From assembly GCA_037045145.1 (NCBI GenBank), contig JBAOIA010000010.1, positions 42,355 to 106,354 on the forward strand: 64,000 bases of DNA. Reading direction: 5' to 3'. A program made the position numbers and the translations under genes. The notes beneath the pieces are model-generated. The model was given only the letters and a program-made list of their open reading frames with translations. It ran no database searches and was not told where the DNA came from. Positions 1 through 7,990 of this stretch are shown here, piece after piece. This DNA comes from Bacteroidia bacterium. GTDB lineage: Bacteria; Bacteroidota; Bacteroidia; AKYH767-A; OLB10. Positions within the stretch are counted from its first letter, which is position 1. The number at the start of each line of letters is the position of its first letter.

Positions 1-450
1 TTTTCCATAAAAAAAGCCGATGGTACAGAGCAAGTACTTTATAAACCAGACAGCACCTCTGACGACCCTGATGTTCCGTGGGTACGAGATTTTATTGCAG
101 GACAACAATATGGCATACTGCATAAAAGAGAGCGATTTAACAAACACAATAATCAATGGCAGCGCAGACTAAATTTTACTGAAGTAGGTGGAATAGCGGC
201 TGGCGGTGCCGGAAGTCTTTTAACTTTTTATGGAATCCCTGTGCCAGCAATATATGCCATAGCTGTAGGGCGGCATAGTCCTGCACTACCAAATGCTCCG
301 GATATTGCACCGGAATTAAAAAACAGCGAAGGCTTTATTTCAGGTTATCAAAAACAAAGAAGAAATCAGCGTATCAGACAAGGATTTGTTTCCGGCATGA
401 TAGGTTTTGCTGTTGGCATTGTTACTTTCACCCTAATAGCTCGGAATTGA
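1..450 (+). CDS. C-terminal fragment of a membrane protein, 5' end outside window
   Basis: The reading frame is open from base 1 to the TGA at 448-450, so this is the last 149 residues of a longer protein. There is a GTG at 241, but the frame upstream has no stop and reads as ordinary coding sequence. Two glycine/alanine-rich hydrophobic stretches are visible, one around fragment residues 63-90 and one at the extreme C-terminus (GFVSGMIGFAVGIVTF), separated by a basic, polar segment. I do not recognise a family. The next gene starts directly after the stop, so the two are probably co-transcribed. Confidence 0.6.
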   Translation, partial: FSIKKADGTEQVLYKPDSTSDDPDVPWVRDFIAGQQYGILHKRERFNKHNNQWQRRLNFTEVGGIAAGGAGSLLTFYGIPVPAIYAIAVGRHSPALPNAPDIAPELKNSEGFISGYQKQRRNQRIRQGFVSGMIGFAVGIVTFTLIARN

Positions 451-1260
451 TTGTTCAGGAAGATTGCTCATAAAACTGTCTCCTATAATTTTCTCATTGC
501 ACTGGCAGCAAGTGCAGCAAGTCATTTAACTATTCTCAGAATAAATGAACAAAACAATTTAGTTCTTATTGCCATAATCTTCTTTGCTACCCTATCCATT
601 TATAATTTTCCAAGATTACCCCTACAGAAGCCACTTACTACACGCACATGGATTTGCTTTTCATCAATTCTTGTGGCAGCATTATTAATATTTAATTATA
701 ATTTTATTTCTATCAATCTTTTTTTGACAGCTATTCTTTTTTGTCTTATTTATATGATGCCTTTTAATTACAAAGGCAAACGCATTAAAGGTATTCGCAA
801 CATTTTTCTGCTTAAAAATATTTTTCTTGCTGCCAGCTGGGCATTAATTACTGTGCTTTTGCCAATGGCTGCGCTAGGACATGAATCACCTATTATTCCT
901 GAGGTATTTTTACTCCGTTTTATTTACGTATTCGGCATTTCTTTATTGTTTGACATCCGTGACACAGAAAGGGACAAAACACGCAATCACCTGACGCTAC
1001 CTGTGGTTTTAGGAATCACCGTAACACGCTATATTGTTATTGCCTCAGCAGCATTATTTATTTTGATTCTTACTGTTCTTTATCGTCATCAACATTTTAC
1101 AGAAGCAATGGCATTTGCATTTATGATTAGTGCTTTGCTGTTGGTTGTTGCAGCAATTACTGCACCGCCTGTTTCAAACTTCAGATTCTATCAGATTGGG
1201 GTTGACAGTTTGCTGATTGTACAATGGTTGTTGGTTGTAGTTGCCGTAAAATTTTATTAA
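451..1260 (+). CDS. UbiA-superfamily-like integral membrane protein
   Basis: A 269-residue protein with about eight hydrophobic segments. Near residue 165 it has the acidic loop DIRDTERDK, which resembles the second Asp-rich motif of UbiA prenyltransferases (DxxDxxxD). The first Asp-rich motif expected after the second helix is not evident; the equivalent region reads IYNFPRL. It may be one of the Bacteroidota UbiA-like proteins whose substrate is unknown, or an inactive relative. The TTG at 451 touches the stop of the upstream gene and is the only start that keeps the first hydrophobic segment, so translation may be coupled. Family assignment is inference from topology plus one motif. Confidence 0.55.
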   Translation: MFRKIAHKTVSYNFLIALAASAASHLTILRINEQNNLVLIAIIFFATLSIYNFPRLPLQKPLTTRTWICFSSILVAALLIFNYNFISINLFLTAILFCLIYMMPFNYKGKRIKGIRNIFLLKNIFLAASWALITVLLPMAALGHESPIIPEVFLLRFIYVFGISLLFDIRDTERDKTRNHLTLPVVLGITVTRYIVIASAALFILILTVLYRHQHFTEAMAFAFMISALLLVVAAITAPPVSNFRFYQIGVDSLLIVQWLLVVVAVKFY

Positions 1261-1305
1261 ATTCATTCTATACTTGCATCGTTCTAAAAATCCTGTTTTA
1301 TTTTT

Positions 1306-1337
1306 TTTGGTAATTTAATCTTAATCATGTAGGTTTG
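1306..1337 (+). promoter_or_regulatory. Bacteroidota-type promoter (-33 TTTG, -7 TAGGTTTG)
   Basis: TTTG at 1306-1309 is followed after 20 bases by TAGGTTTG at 1330-1337, an exact match to the Bacteroidota primary sigma consensus TAnnTTTG. It lies 28 bases before the ATG of the first amino-acid permease and probably drives both permease genes. Confidence 0.65.
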
Positions 1338-1365
1338 AACTCCTCTAAATCTCAAAATCTGAAGT

Positions 1366-2838
1366 ATGTCCAAAGGAATACATGTTAAAAAACCTCTCGA
1401 TAGTTTATTAGCCGAAGCCGAAAACAGCGAAAAAGGTTTAAAAAGAACACTCACTGCCAATAGTCTGATTGCACTCGGCATTGGTGCTATTATTGGTGCA
1501 GGACTATTTGTGCGCACTGCTGCTGCTGCTGCAAACAATGCAGGACCTGCTGTTACATTAGCCTTTGTTATTGCAGGTTTGGGTTGTGCTTTTGCAGGAT
1601 TGTGTTATGCAGAATTTGCCAGTATGATTCCAATTGCCGGCAGTGCCTATACCTATAGTTACACAACCATGGGCGAATTTATTGCATGGATTATTGGTTG
1701 GGATCTGGTGCTTGAATACGCACTTGGTGCAGCAACAGTGAGTATTGCATGGAGCGAATACCTGAACAAATTATTGAATTATCTGGGTATGCACATTCCT
1801 TATGAATGGTGCCACTCCCCTTTTGAACATAGTTTGGATGGCGTTTACGGCATCATGAACGTTCCTGCGCTTTTAATTTTGGTTCTTCTTTCCTTGTTAT
1901 TAATCAGAGGTACTCAAGAAAGTGCTTTTGTAAATAATATTATTGTTGTTACCAAAGTTGCTATTGTTGTTCTCTTTATAGTTTTTGGCTGGCAGTTTAT
2001 TAACCCGGCTAATCACACTCCATATATCCCTGCTGCAAGCACTTTTACCGACCACATGGGTGTGCCGCATCACTATGGTGGCATACTTGGAATTCTTGGT
2101 GCTGCCGGAGTAGTGTTTTTTGCATTTATTGGTTTTGATGCAGTGAGCACTGCTGCACAGGAAGCAAAAAATCCCGGACGTGATATGCCAAAAGGAATTT
2201 TAGGTTCTTTGATTATCTGTACTATTCTTTATATTCTCTTTGCTCATGTATTAACAGGTGTTGCCTCAGTAGATGATTTCAGAACACAAGGCAGAGAAGC
2301 TTCTGTAACTTATGCCATTCAAACCTATATGCACGGATATGACTGGCTGGCCAAATTAGTGACTGTTGCTATTCTTGCCGGATTTTCTTCTGTAATATTA
2401 GTTATGCTATTAGGACAATCACGTGTATTTTATTCTATGAGTAAAGATGGATTGTTACCAAAAGTATTTTCAGAACTGCATCCTGTTTACCGCACACCTT
2501 ATAAATCAAATTTAATTCTATTTGTTTTTGTCGGCCTTTTTGCAGCATTTGTACCCGGTGATATTGTAGGTGATATGACAAGCATCGGAACACTGTTTGC
2601 ATTTATGCTTGTTGCAGCCGGTGTAATCATTATGCGCAAAACGAATCCCGATGCTAAACGTACATTCCGAACACCGCTGGTTCCATTGGTTCCCATCTTA
2701 GGAATTATTGTTTGTGGAGCCATGATTTTTGGTTTGGGTTGGCCAAATTGGTCACGCCTATTAATGTGGCTGGCATTAGGCTTTGTTATTTATTTTGGAT
2801 ACAGTGCAAAGCACAGTAAGTTACGCAATCCGAAATAG
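1366..2838 (+). CDS. APC-superfamily amino acid permease, cationic-type
   Basis: A 490-residue inner-membrane transporter with 12-14 predicted helices. The APC signature of helix 1 is clear (GIGAIIGAGLFV near residue 40), and the cytoplasmic loop around residue 260 carries GFDAVSTAAQEAKNPGRDMP, typical of the cationic amino acid transporter (CAT/YfnA-like) branch. Length and topology fit that branch. Known members are secondary amino acid transporters; the actual substrate cannot be read from sequence. It starts with ATG after a good promoter and is followed 21 bases later by a second permease of the same superfamily, so the pair is probably one transcript with different substrate ranges. Confidence 0.9.
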   Translation: MSKGIHVKKPLDSLLAEAENSEKGLKRTLTANSLIALGIGAIIGAGLFVRTAAAAANNAGPAVTLAFVIAGLGCAFAGLCYAEFASMIPIAGSAYTYSYTTMGEFIAWIIGWDLVLEYALGAATVSIAWSEYLNKLLNYLGMHIPYEWCHSPFEHSLDGVYGIMNVPALLILVLLSLLLIRGTQESAFVNNIIVVTKVAIVVLFIVFGWQFINPANHTPYIPAASTFTDHMGVPHHYGGILGILGAAGVVFFAFIGFDAVSTAAQEAKNPGRDMPKGILGSLIICTILYILFAHVLTGVASVDDFRTQGREASVTYAIQTYMHGYDWLAKLVTVAILAGFSSVILVMLLGQSRVFYSMSKDGLLPKVFSELHPVYRTPYKSNLILFVFVGLFAAFVPGDIVGDMTSIGTLFAFMLVAAGVIIMRKTNPDAKRTFRTPLVPLVPILGIIVCGAMIFGLGWPNWSRLLMWLALGFVIYFGYSAKHSKLRNPK

Positions 2839-2859
2839 AAAAACTTTGTTGAAATATAT

Positions 2860-4314
2860 ATGCACAACGACAAACCACAGCTGCACCGCTCATTAGGACT
2901 GTGGGATGCTACCATGCTGGTTGCCGGATCAATGATTGGCTCCGGAATTTTTATTGTCAGTGCCGACATGTCTCGGCATACCGGTTCTGCCGGATGGTTA
3001 CTTTTTTTATGGTTGCTTAGTGGTGTTATTACGCTTATAGCTGCGCTCTGTTATGGCGAACTTGCAGGTATGATGCCACAAGCGGGTGGTCAGTTTGTCT
3101 ATATCAGACGTGCATGGGGAAACTGCCTGGCATTTTTATATGGGTGGACAGTCTTTATGGTCATTCAAACAGGTGTTATAGCAGCTGTAGCTGTAGCATT
3201 TGCAAAATTCACTGCTGTATTCTTCCCTTATTTTAATACAGGGAATATTTTATTTCAATTGGGTGGAATAAGTATATCTGCTGCCCAAATGCTGGCCATA
3301 TTACTCATTGTTCTGTTAACCTGGTTTAACAGTCGTGGTATTGAAGGTGGTAAAACCATTCAAAACATATTTACTTCTGCAAAGTTACTTGCCTTATTTA
3401 TTCTCATTGCTGCCGGGCTTTGGGTTGGATTAAAAACCAACATCCTTACTTCGAACTTCGACAATGCCTGGAGCGTTAATTCAATGATTAAAACCGATTC
3501 GGGATGGATAGAACAACACATCAGCGGTTTTGCAATTATACTCATGCTTGGCACTGCCATTATTGGCTCATTATTCAGCAGCGATGCATGGAACAACGTT
3601 ACATTTATTGCCGGTGAAATAAAAGACCCAAGCCGCAATATTCCGCGTAGCCTGATGTTAGGTACAGCAATGGTAACTTTACTCTACTGTTTAGCCAACA
3701 TTGCATATCTTGCATTATTACCTTTAAAAGGAAGCATTGATGCTGCAACGGTTGCAGGGCAAGGCATTCAGTTTGCCGGTGGCGACACCGATCGTGTAGG
3801 GACAGCCGCAGCCTCTATGATTTTTGGCGACTCAAGTGTATATATCATGGCAGCACTCATCATGATTTCTACTTTCGGATGCAACAACGGTATTATACTT
3901 AGTGGTGCCAGAGTTTATTATGCAATGGCCTTGGAAAAACTTTTTTTTAAGCAGGCAAAAAAACTCAACTCAAAAGGTGTACCTTCAATTGCCTTATGGG
4001 TACAGGCAATATGGGCAAGTCTGTTATGCCTAAGTGGCACTTATGGTGATTTACTTGACTACACTGTTTTTGCCTCACTCCTGTTTTATGTAATAACAAT
4101 TTCAGGTATTTTCATTTTACGTAAACGCGAACCGGATACAGAAAGACCTTACAAAGTATTTGGTTATCCGTTTTTGCCTGCACTCTATATCGTTTTGGCA
4201 CTATCAATTTGCTCCATCTTACTTTATACCAAAACTGCCGTTGCCGGTAAGGGCTTACTTATTGTGCTGCTGGGCTTACCCATCTATTATATATTTAAAA
4301 AACGCAGTAGTTAA
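2860..4314 (+). CDS. APC-superfamily amino acid permease
   Basis: A 484-residue transporter with about 12 helices. Helix 1 shows GSMIGSGIFIVSADM (near residue 22), the unwound glycine-rich segment of APC carriers, and the loop near residue 245 has GEIKDPSRNIPRSL, the usual APC consensus. It resembles the LAT/serine-threonine exchanger-like branch more than its upstream neighbour, so it is a distinct paralogue and not a tandem duplicate. The ATG lies 21 bases after the upstream permease. Substrate is unknown; uptake of peptide-derived amino acids would suit a proteolytic bacterium, but that is inference. Confidence 0.88.
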   Translation: MHNDKPQLHRSLGLWDATMLVAGSMIGSGIFIVSADMSRHTGSAGWLLFLWLLSGVITLIAALCYGELAGMMPQAGGQFVYIRRAWGNCLAFLYGWTVFMVIQTGVIAAVAVAFAKFTAVFFPYFNTGNILFQLGGISISAAQMLAILLIVLLTWFNSRGIEGGKTIQNIFTSAKLLALFILIAAGLWVGLKTNILTSNFDNAWSVNSMIKTDSGWIEQHISGFAIILMLGTAIIGSLFSSDAWNNVTFIAGEIKDPSRNIPRSLMLGTAMVTLLYCLANIAYLALLPLKGSIDAATVAGQGIQFAGGDTDRVGTAAASMIFGDSSVYIMAALIMISTFGCNNGIILSGARVYYAMALEKLFFKQAKKLNSKGVPSIALWVQAIWASLLCLSGTYGDLLDYTVFASLLFYVITISGIFILRKREPDTERPYKVFGYPFLPALYIVLALSICSILLYTKTAVAGKGLLIVLLGLPIYYIFKKRSS

Positions 4315-4318
4315 CTAA

Positions 4319-4351
4319 TTGGTTTACCTATTCAAAAACTGCGTACATTCG
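4319..4351 (+). promoter_or_regulatory. Possible promoter (TTGG, TACATTCG)
   Basis: TTGG at 4319-4322 and TACATTCG at 4344-4351 (one mismatch to TAnnTTTG) are separated by 21 bases and precede the Omp28-like gene by 26 bases. The spacing is right but the -7 box is imperfect. Confidence 0.35.
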
Positions 4352-4377
4352 TAGTTCAGAATTAAATATCAAATCAA

Positions 4378-6246
4378 ATGCAAAAAATCTATACGCTTAT
4401 TACTGCATTAAGTATATCTGTTGCAGTTAATGCCCAAACACAACGTTTGGTGCTTTTTGAAGAATTTACCGGTGAAACCTGCCCGCCTTGTGCACAGATT
4501 AATCCCGGTCTCAATCAGATGCTCAATAATGAGAGCGCAAAAATTGTTTCCATCAAATATCAAAACAATATACCTTCAGCAGGTCCACGTTTTTGGCCTT
4601 ATGCCCAAACTGATATCACGGCTCGTCAGAATTATTACAGTAACAATTATTCTCCGCAAGGCATCATGGATGGAAATCAGTTCAATGATAATGCAGGTGC
4701 ATTGGATCAAAACATCATTGACACCCGCTACGCCATAGCATCTCCGTTTGAAGTGAGAGTGTCGCATACATTTAATGCGGCAAACGACACCATTTATGCA
4801 TCAGTAGTAGTAAAAGCCATGCAAAGCTACAGTGGCAACAATCTGGTAGCTCAAATAGGTGTTACCGAGCGTGATATTTTTGGATATACATCCCCCAATG
4901 GCGAATCGCATTATGAAGGTGTACTTCGCAAACTTTTACCCTCTGCTGCCGGAACAGCATTGCCTGCATCATGGAACACCGGTGACTCTGTAATTCTCAA
5001 CTACTCTTGGTACATTACTCCGGCTGCATTATCATCTCCCGTTTATTATCAATTATCAGTTGTGGCATTTGTGCAAAACAACACCAACAAAGAAGTGCTG
5101 CAAGCAGGTTATAGCCGCGCACAAGTACCTATGGATCCAAAAGCAGTAGCAATTTCTGCTGTTCCAGATGTCACTTGTACAGGAATGCTTACACCAACAT
5201 TTACTATTGAAAACAATGGAATTACTGATATCAGTTCTCTGATAATTCAATATCAAGTTGACAATACACCGCCACAAACCACAAACTGGTCAGGTTTGCT
5301 TCAAAGTTTCACATCAACTAACTTTACATTGCCGCCCATTCCAGTAACTGGCGCAGGCAACCATTCACTCACACTTTCTGTAATTGTTCCTACCGGTGGC
5401 CTCACAGATAACAACATGCTCAACAATAGCAAAAAAGTGTTTTTCGGTGTTCCTGGCACATCTGTTGCCGGCAATGTTACAGAAGATTTTACTACAACCT
5501 CCTTTCCACCTGCAAACTGGATGCGTGTTGATCAATCAGGAGACAACACCGGTTGGCTGCGATCTACAGCAAGTGCTACGGGTTCTGGTTCTGCAAAAAT
5601 TGATTTTTACTCCAGCATACCCGGAAGCATTGACAACCTTTATATCTACCCTGTTGACATGAGTAATGCTACCGGTGCCACTATGACCTTTGATGTAGCA
5701 CATCGTCAATACAGTGCTGCATACATTGATGCCATCAATGTACAGGTATCAACAGATTGTGGTCTGACATGGAATACCGACTGGGCAAAATCAGGTGCAG
5801 CATTGGCTACTGTTACAGGCGGACAAACAGGGGCATTTACACCTACTACCAGCCAGTGGCGCAACGAAACAGTGAGTTTAAATCAATATGCCGGTAACAA
5901 CAATGTACTTATTCGTTTCAATGCTGTGAGTGGCTATGGTAATAATGCCTATGTTGACAATGTGAATGTTTCTATGTCAACAGGCATCAACGAAGTTTCT
6001 AATACTACTTTTGAATTGTATCCAAACCCAACAACAGGAATTGTAACTATCAGAACTAAGACTCAATATTCTGATTATAAAATTCATTTCACTGACATCT
6101 CAGGCAAAGAGGTTTTTGTAAACACAATTGTAGAAGGTAATATTATAAAAGCTGATTTCAGCACTTGCAGCAATGGAACATACTTTACCGAAATACAAAC
6201 ACCAAACAGCACCGAACGCAGTAAATTCATTTTGCTTAAAGATTAA
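4378..6246 (+). CDS. Omp28-like secreted protein with T9SS type A sorting domain
   Basis: A 622-residue exported protein. A signal peptide ends near residue 20 (SVAVNAQ). A thioredoxin-like segment follows with TGETCPPCAQINPG, the CPPC motif seen in Omp28-related proteins of Bacteroidota. The middle contains CARDB-like strands, then a choice-of-anchor J-like module (SFPPANWMRVDQSGDNTGW, about residues 375-535). The last 80 residues are a T9SS type A sorting domain (FELYPNPTTGIVTI). It is therefore expected to cross the outer membrane by T9SS and be anchored or released. Whether the CPPC pair is redox-active is unknown. A strong terminator follows. Confidence 0.85.
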   Translation: MQKIYTLITALSISVAVNAQTQRLVLFEEFTGETCPPCAQINPGLNQMLNNESAKIVSIKYQNNIPSAGPRFWPYAQTDITARQNYYSNNYSPQGIMDGNQFNDNAGALDQNIIDTRYAIASPFEVRVSHTFNAANDTIYASVVVKAMQSYSGNNLVAQIGVTERDIFGYTSPNGESHYEGVLRKLLPSAAGTALPASWNTGDSVILNYSWYITPAALSSPVYYQLSVVAFVQNNTNKEVLQAGYSRAQVPMDPKAVAISAVPDVTCTGMLTPTFTIENNGITDISSLIIQYQVDNTPPQTTNWSGLLQSFTSTNFTLPPIPVTGAGNHSLTLSVIVPTGGLTDNNMLNNSKKVFFGVPGTSVAGNVTEDFTTTSFPPANWMRVDQSGDNTGWLRSTASATGSGSAKIDFYSSIPGSIDNLYIYPVDMSNATGATMTFDVAHRQYSAAYIDAINVQVSTDCGLTWNTDWAKSGAALATVTGGQTGAFTPTTSQWRNETVSLNQYAGNNNVLIRFNAVSGYGNNAYVDNVNVSMSTGINEVSNTTFELYPNPTTGIVTIRTKTQYSDYKIHFTDISGKEVFVNTIVEGNIIKADFSTCSNGTYFTEIQTPNSTERSKFILLKD

Positions 6247-6278
6247 TCATTCAGTAATAAAATTGTAATAAATACATC

Positions 6279-6315
6279 AAAGCCATCAGTATGCTGAAAT
6301 ACTGATGGCTTTTTG
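6279..6315 (+). terminator. Rho-independent terminator
   Basis: A 14-base perfect stem beginning AAAGCCATCAG, a 5-base loop, and a run of T, 32 bases after the Omp28-like gene. Confidence 0.85.
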
Positions 6316-6345
6316 ATTTATAGAGCTAAGAAACAAAACAACGTT

Positions 6346-6377
6346 TTGAGTTTCTTTAGCTTATCTTTTTACCTTTG
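6346..6377 (+). promoter_or_regulatory. Bacteroidota-type promoter (TTG, TACCTTTG)
   Basis: TTG at 6346-6348 and an exact TAnnTTTG box, TACCTTTG, at 6370-6377, 21 bases apart. The ATG of the next gene is 36 bases downstream. The box argues against the upstream TTG codon at 6375 as a start, because that codon lies inside the promoter. Confidence 0.7.
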
Positions 6378-6413
6378 CACTCTCAAAAAAATAATTTAAA
6401 ATCAAACTTAGTT

Positions 6414-7388
6414 ATGTCAAAAGGACCCATATCGCAATTTATGCAGCATCACTACCGTCATTTTAATGCTGCTGCTATGATGGATGCTTCAAAAGCTTAT
6501 GTTACACACCTTGCCGAAGGTGGAAAAATGATGGTAACACTAGCAGGTGCCATGAGTACGGCTGAACTCGGAATTTCACTGGCAGAAATGATTCGTCAGG
6601 ATAAGGTGCATATTATATCCTGCACCGGAGCAAATCTTGAAGAAGATATAATGAACCTTGTAGCACATAACAGCTATAAAAGAGTGCCTAACTATCGCGA
6701 CCTTACTCCAGAACAAGAGCGCGATTTACTTGACAATCATTATAACCGTGTTACAGACACATGTATTCCCGAAGAAGAAGCTTTCAGAAGATTACAAAAA
6801 CATATTCATCAAATATGGAATGAAGCCGACAGTAAAGGCGAGCGTTATTTTCCGCATGAGTACATGTACAAAATGCTTTTAAGTGGCGTATTGGAACAAT
6901 ACTATGAAATTGATCCAAAAAACTCATGGATGCTAGCGGCAGCACAAAAAAATATTCCAATTGTAGTTCCCGGTTGGGAAGACAGTACTATGGGAAATAT
7001 TTTTGCATCGTATGTCATTAAAAATGAAATGAAAGCTACAACCATAAAAAGTGGAATTGAATATATGGTGTGGTTGAGCGAGTGGTATCGTAATAATTCC
7101 GGAGGAAAGGGCGTTGGCTTCTTTCAGATTGGTGGTGGCATTGCCGGTGATTTCCCCATTTGTGTCGTGCCCATGATGTATCAGGATTTAGAATGGCATG
7201 ATGTACCGTTCTGGAGTTATTTTTGTCAAATCAGTGACAGTACAACAAGTTATGGCTCCTATAGCGGAGCTGTGCCAAACGAAAAAATCACCTGGGGCAA
7301 ATTAGACATTGACACACCAAAATTTATTGTAGAAAGTGATGCATCTATTGTAGCGCCACTGATGTTTGCCTGGATATTAGACTGGTAA
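6414..7388 (+). CDS. Deoxyhypusine synthase-like protein (bacterial branch)
   Basis: A 324-residue NAD-dependent polyamine-transferase fold protein. Family features are visible: TLAGAMSTAELGISLAEMI near residue 40, SCTGANLEEDI, PGWEDSTMGNIFASYV, a glycine-rich GGGIAGDFP, and near residue 296 WGKLD followed by ESDASIVAPL. The lysine in WGK aligns with the catalytic lysine of eukaryotic deoxyhypusine synthase. The GGG(V/I)-Lys-His element of the eukaryotic enzyme reads GGGIAGDF here. Bacteria lack eIF5A; some bacterial members have been shown to make homospermidine, so polyamine chemistry is more likely than protein modification. ATG 6414 is preferred over the TTG at 6375, which lies in the promoter. 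The SRPBCC gene follows after 9 bases. Confidence 0.85.
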   Translation: MSKGPISQFMQHHYRHFNAAAMMDASKAYVTHLAEGGKMMVTLAGAMSTAELGISLAEMIRQDKVHIISCTGANLEEDIMNLVAHNSYKRVPNYRDLTPEQERDLLDNHYNRVTDTCIPEEEAFRRLQKHIHQIWNEADSKGERYFPHEYMYKMLLSGVLEQYYEIDPKNSWMLAAAQKNIPIVVPGWEDSTMGNIFASYVIKNEMKATTIKSGIEYMVWLSEWYRNNSGGKGVGFFQIGGGIAGDFPICVVPMMYQDLEWHDVPFWSYFCQISDSTTSYGSYSGAVPNEKITWGKLDIDTPKFIVESDASIVAPLMFAWILDW

Positions 7389-7397
7389 AAATGTGTT

Positions 7398-7916
7398 ATG
7401 AATACAGCCGTTAAATACACCCTGGCAGGCATAGCCGCAGTTATATTAGGATTTGTAAGCTTAGGCATTATTCATCCCGAAATTGAATATGAGTCGCGAG
7501 TGGAGATTAACGCGCCAGTAGCAAAAGCATTTGATGTTTTTATTGACACTGCAATGATGAAACACTGGATGCCCGGGTTTGTATCATTCAAACCCTTAGA
7601 AGGTAAAATACACACAAAAGGCTCTACACAATTGTTAGTGTTAAACCTCAACAATGAACAGTTTGAGATTACTGAAACTCTTGAAGATTACAGCTATCCG
7701 AAATTGTATAAGTTTCATGCACAAAACACGTTGCTAAATTCAACCAACACATTGATTTTTGAAGGGGATTCTCTTCGTAGCAGCCTGACCATAAAAACAA
7801 AAGCCAGTGGCAATAACTTTATGCTACGTTCTATGTTTGTATTTACCAAACCTATCTTTAAACAACAGCAGGACAGCACCTATTTATTACTAAAAAAAAC
7901 AATCGAATCACATTGA
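7398..7916 (+). CDS. SRPBCC (START-like) family protein with N-terminal membrane anchor
   Basis: A 172-residue protein. Residues 7-25 are a hydrophobic helix (LAGIAAVILGFVSLGII), followed by a START/polyketide-cyclase-like domain: VEINAPVAKAFDVFIDTAMMKHW and later TETLEDYSYPKLYKF are typical of SRPBCC small-molecule or lipid-binding folds. The start is ATG, 9 bases after the deoxyhypusine synthase-like gene, so the two are probably co-transcribed. Ligand and role are unknown; no catalytic residues can be claimed. Confidence 0.7.
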   Translation: MNTAVKYTLAGIAAVILGFVSLGIIHPEIEYESRVEINAPVAKAFDVFIDTAMMKHWMPGFVSFKPLEGKIHTKGSTQLLVLNLNNEQFEITETLEDYSYPKLYKFHAQNTLLNSTNTLIFEGDSLRSSLTIKTKASGNNFMLRSMFVFTKPIFKQQQDSTYLLLKKTIESH

Positions 7917-7990
7917 GTTAAACAAAAAATCAAACAATATTAATTGTCATTAAATTATATTTTTATCAATCTATAAATTATTAGTCAGAC

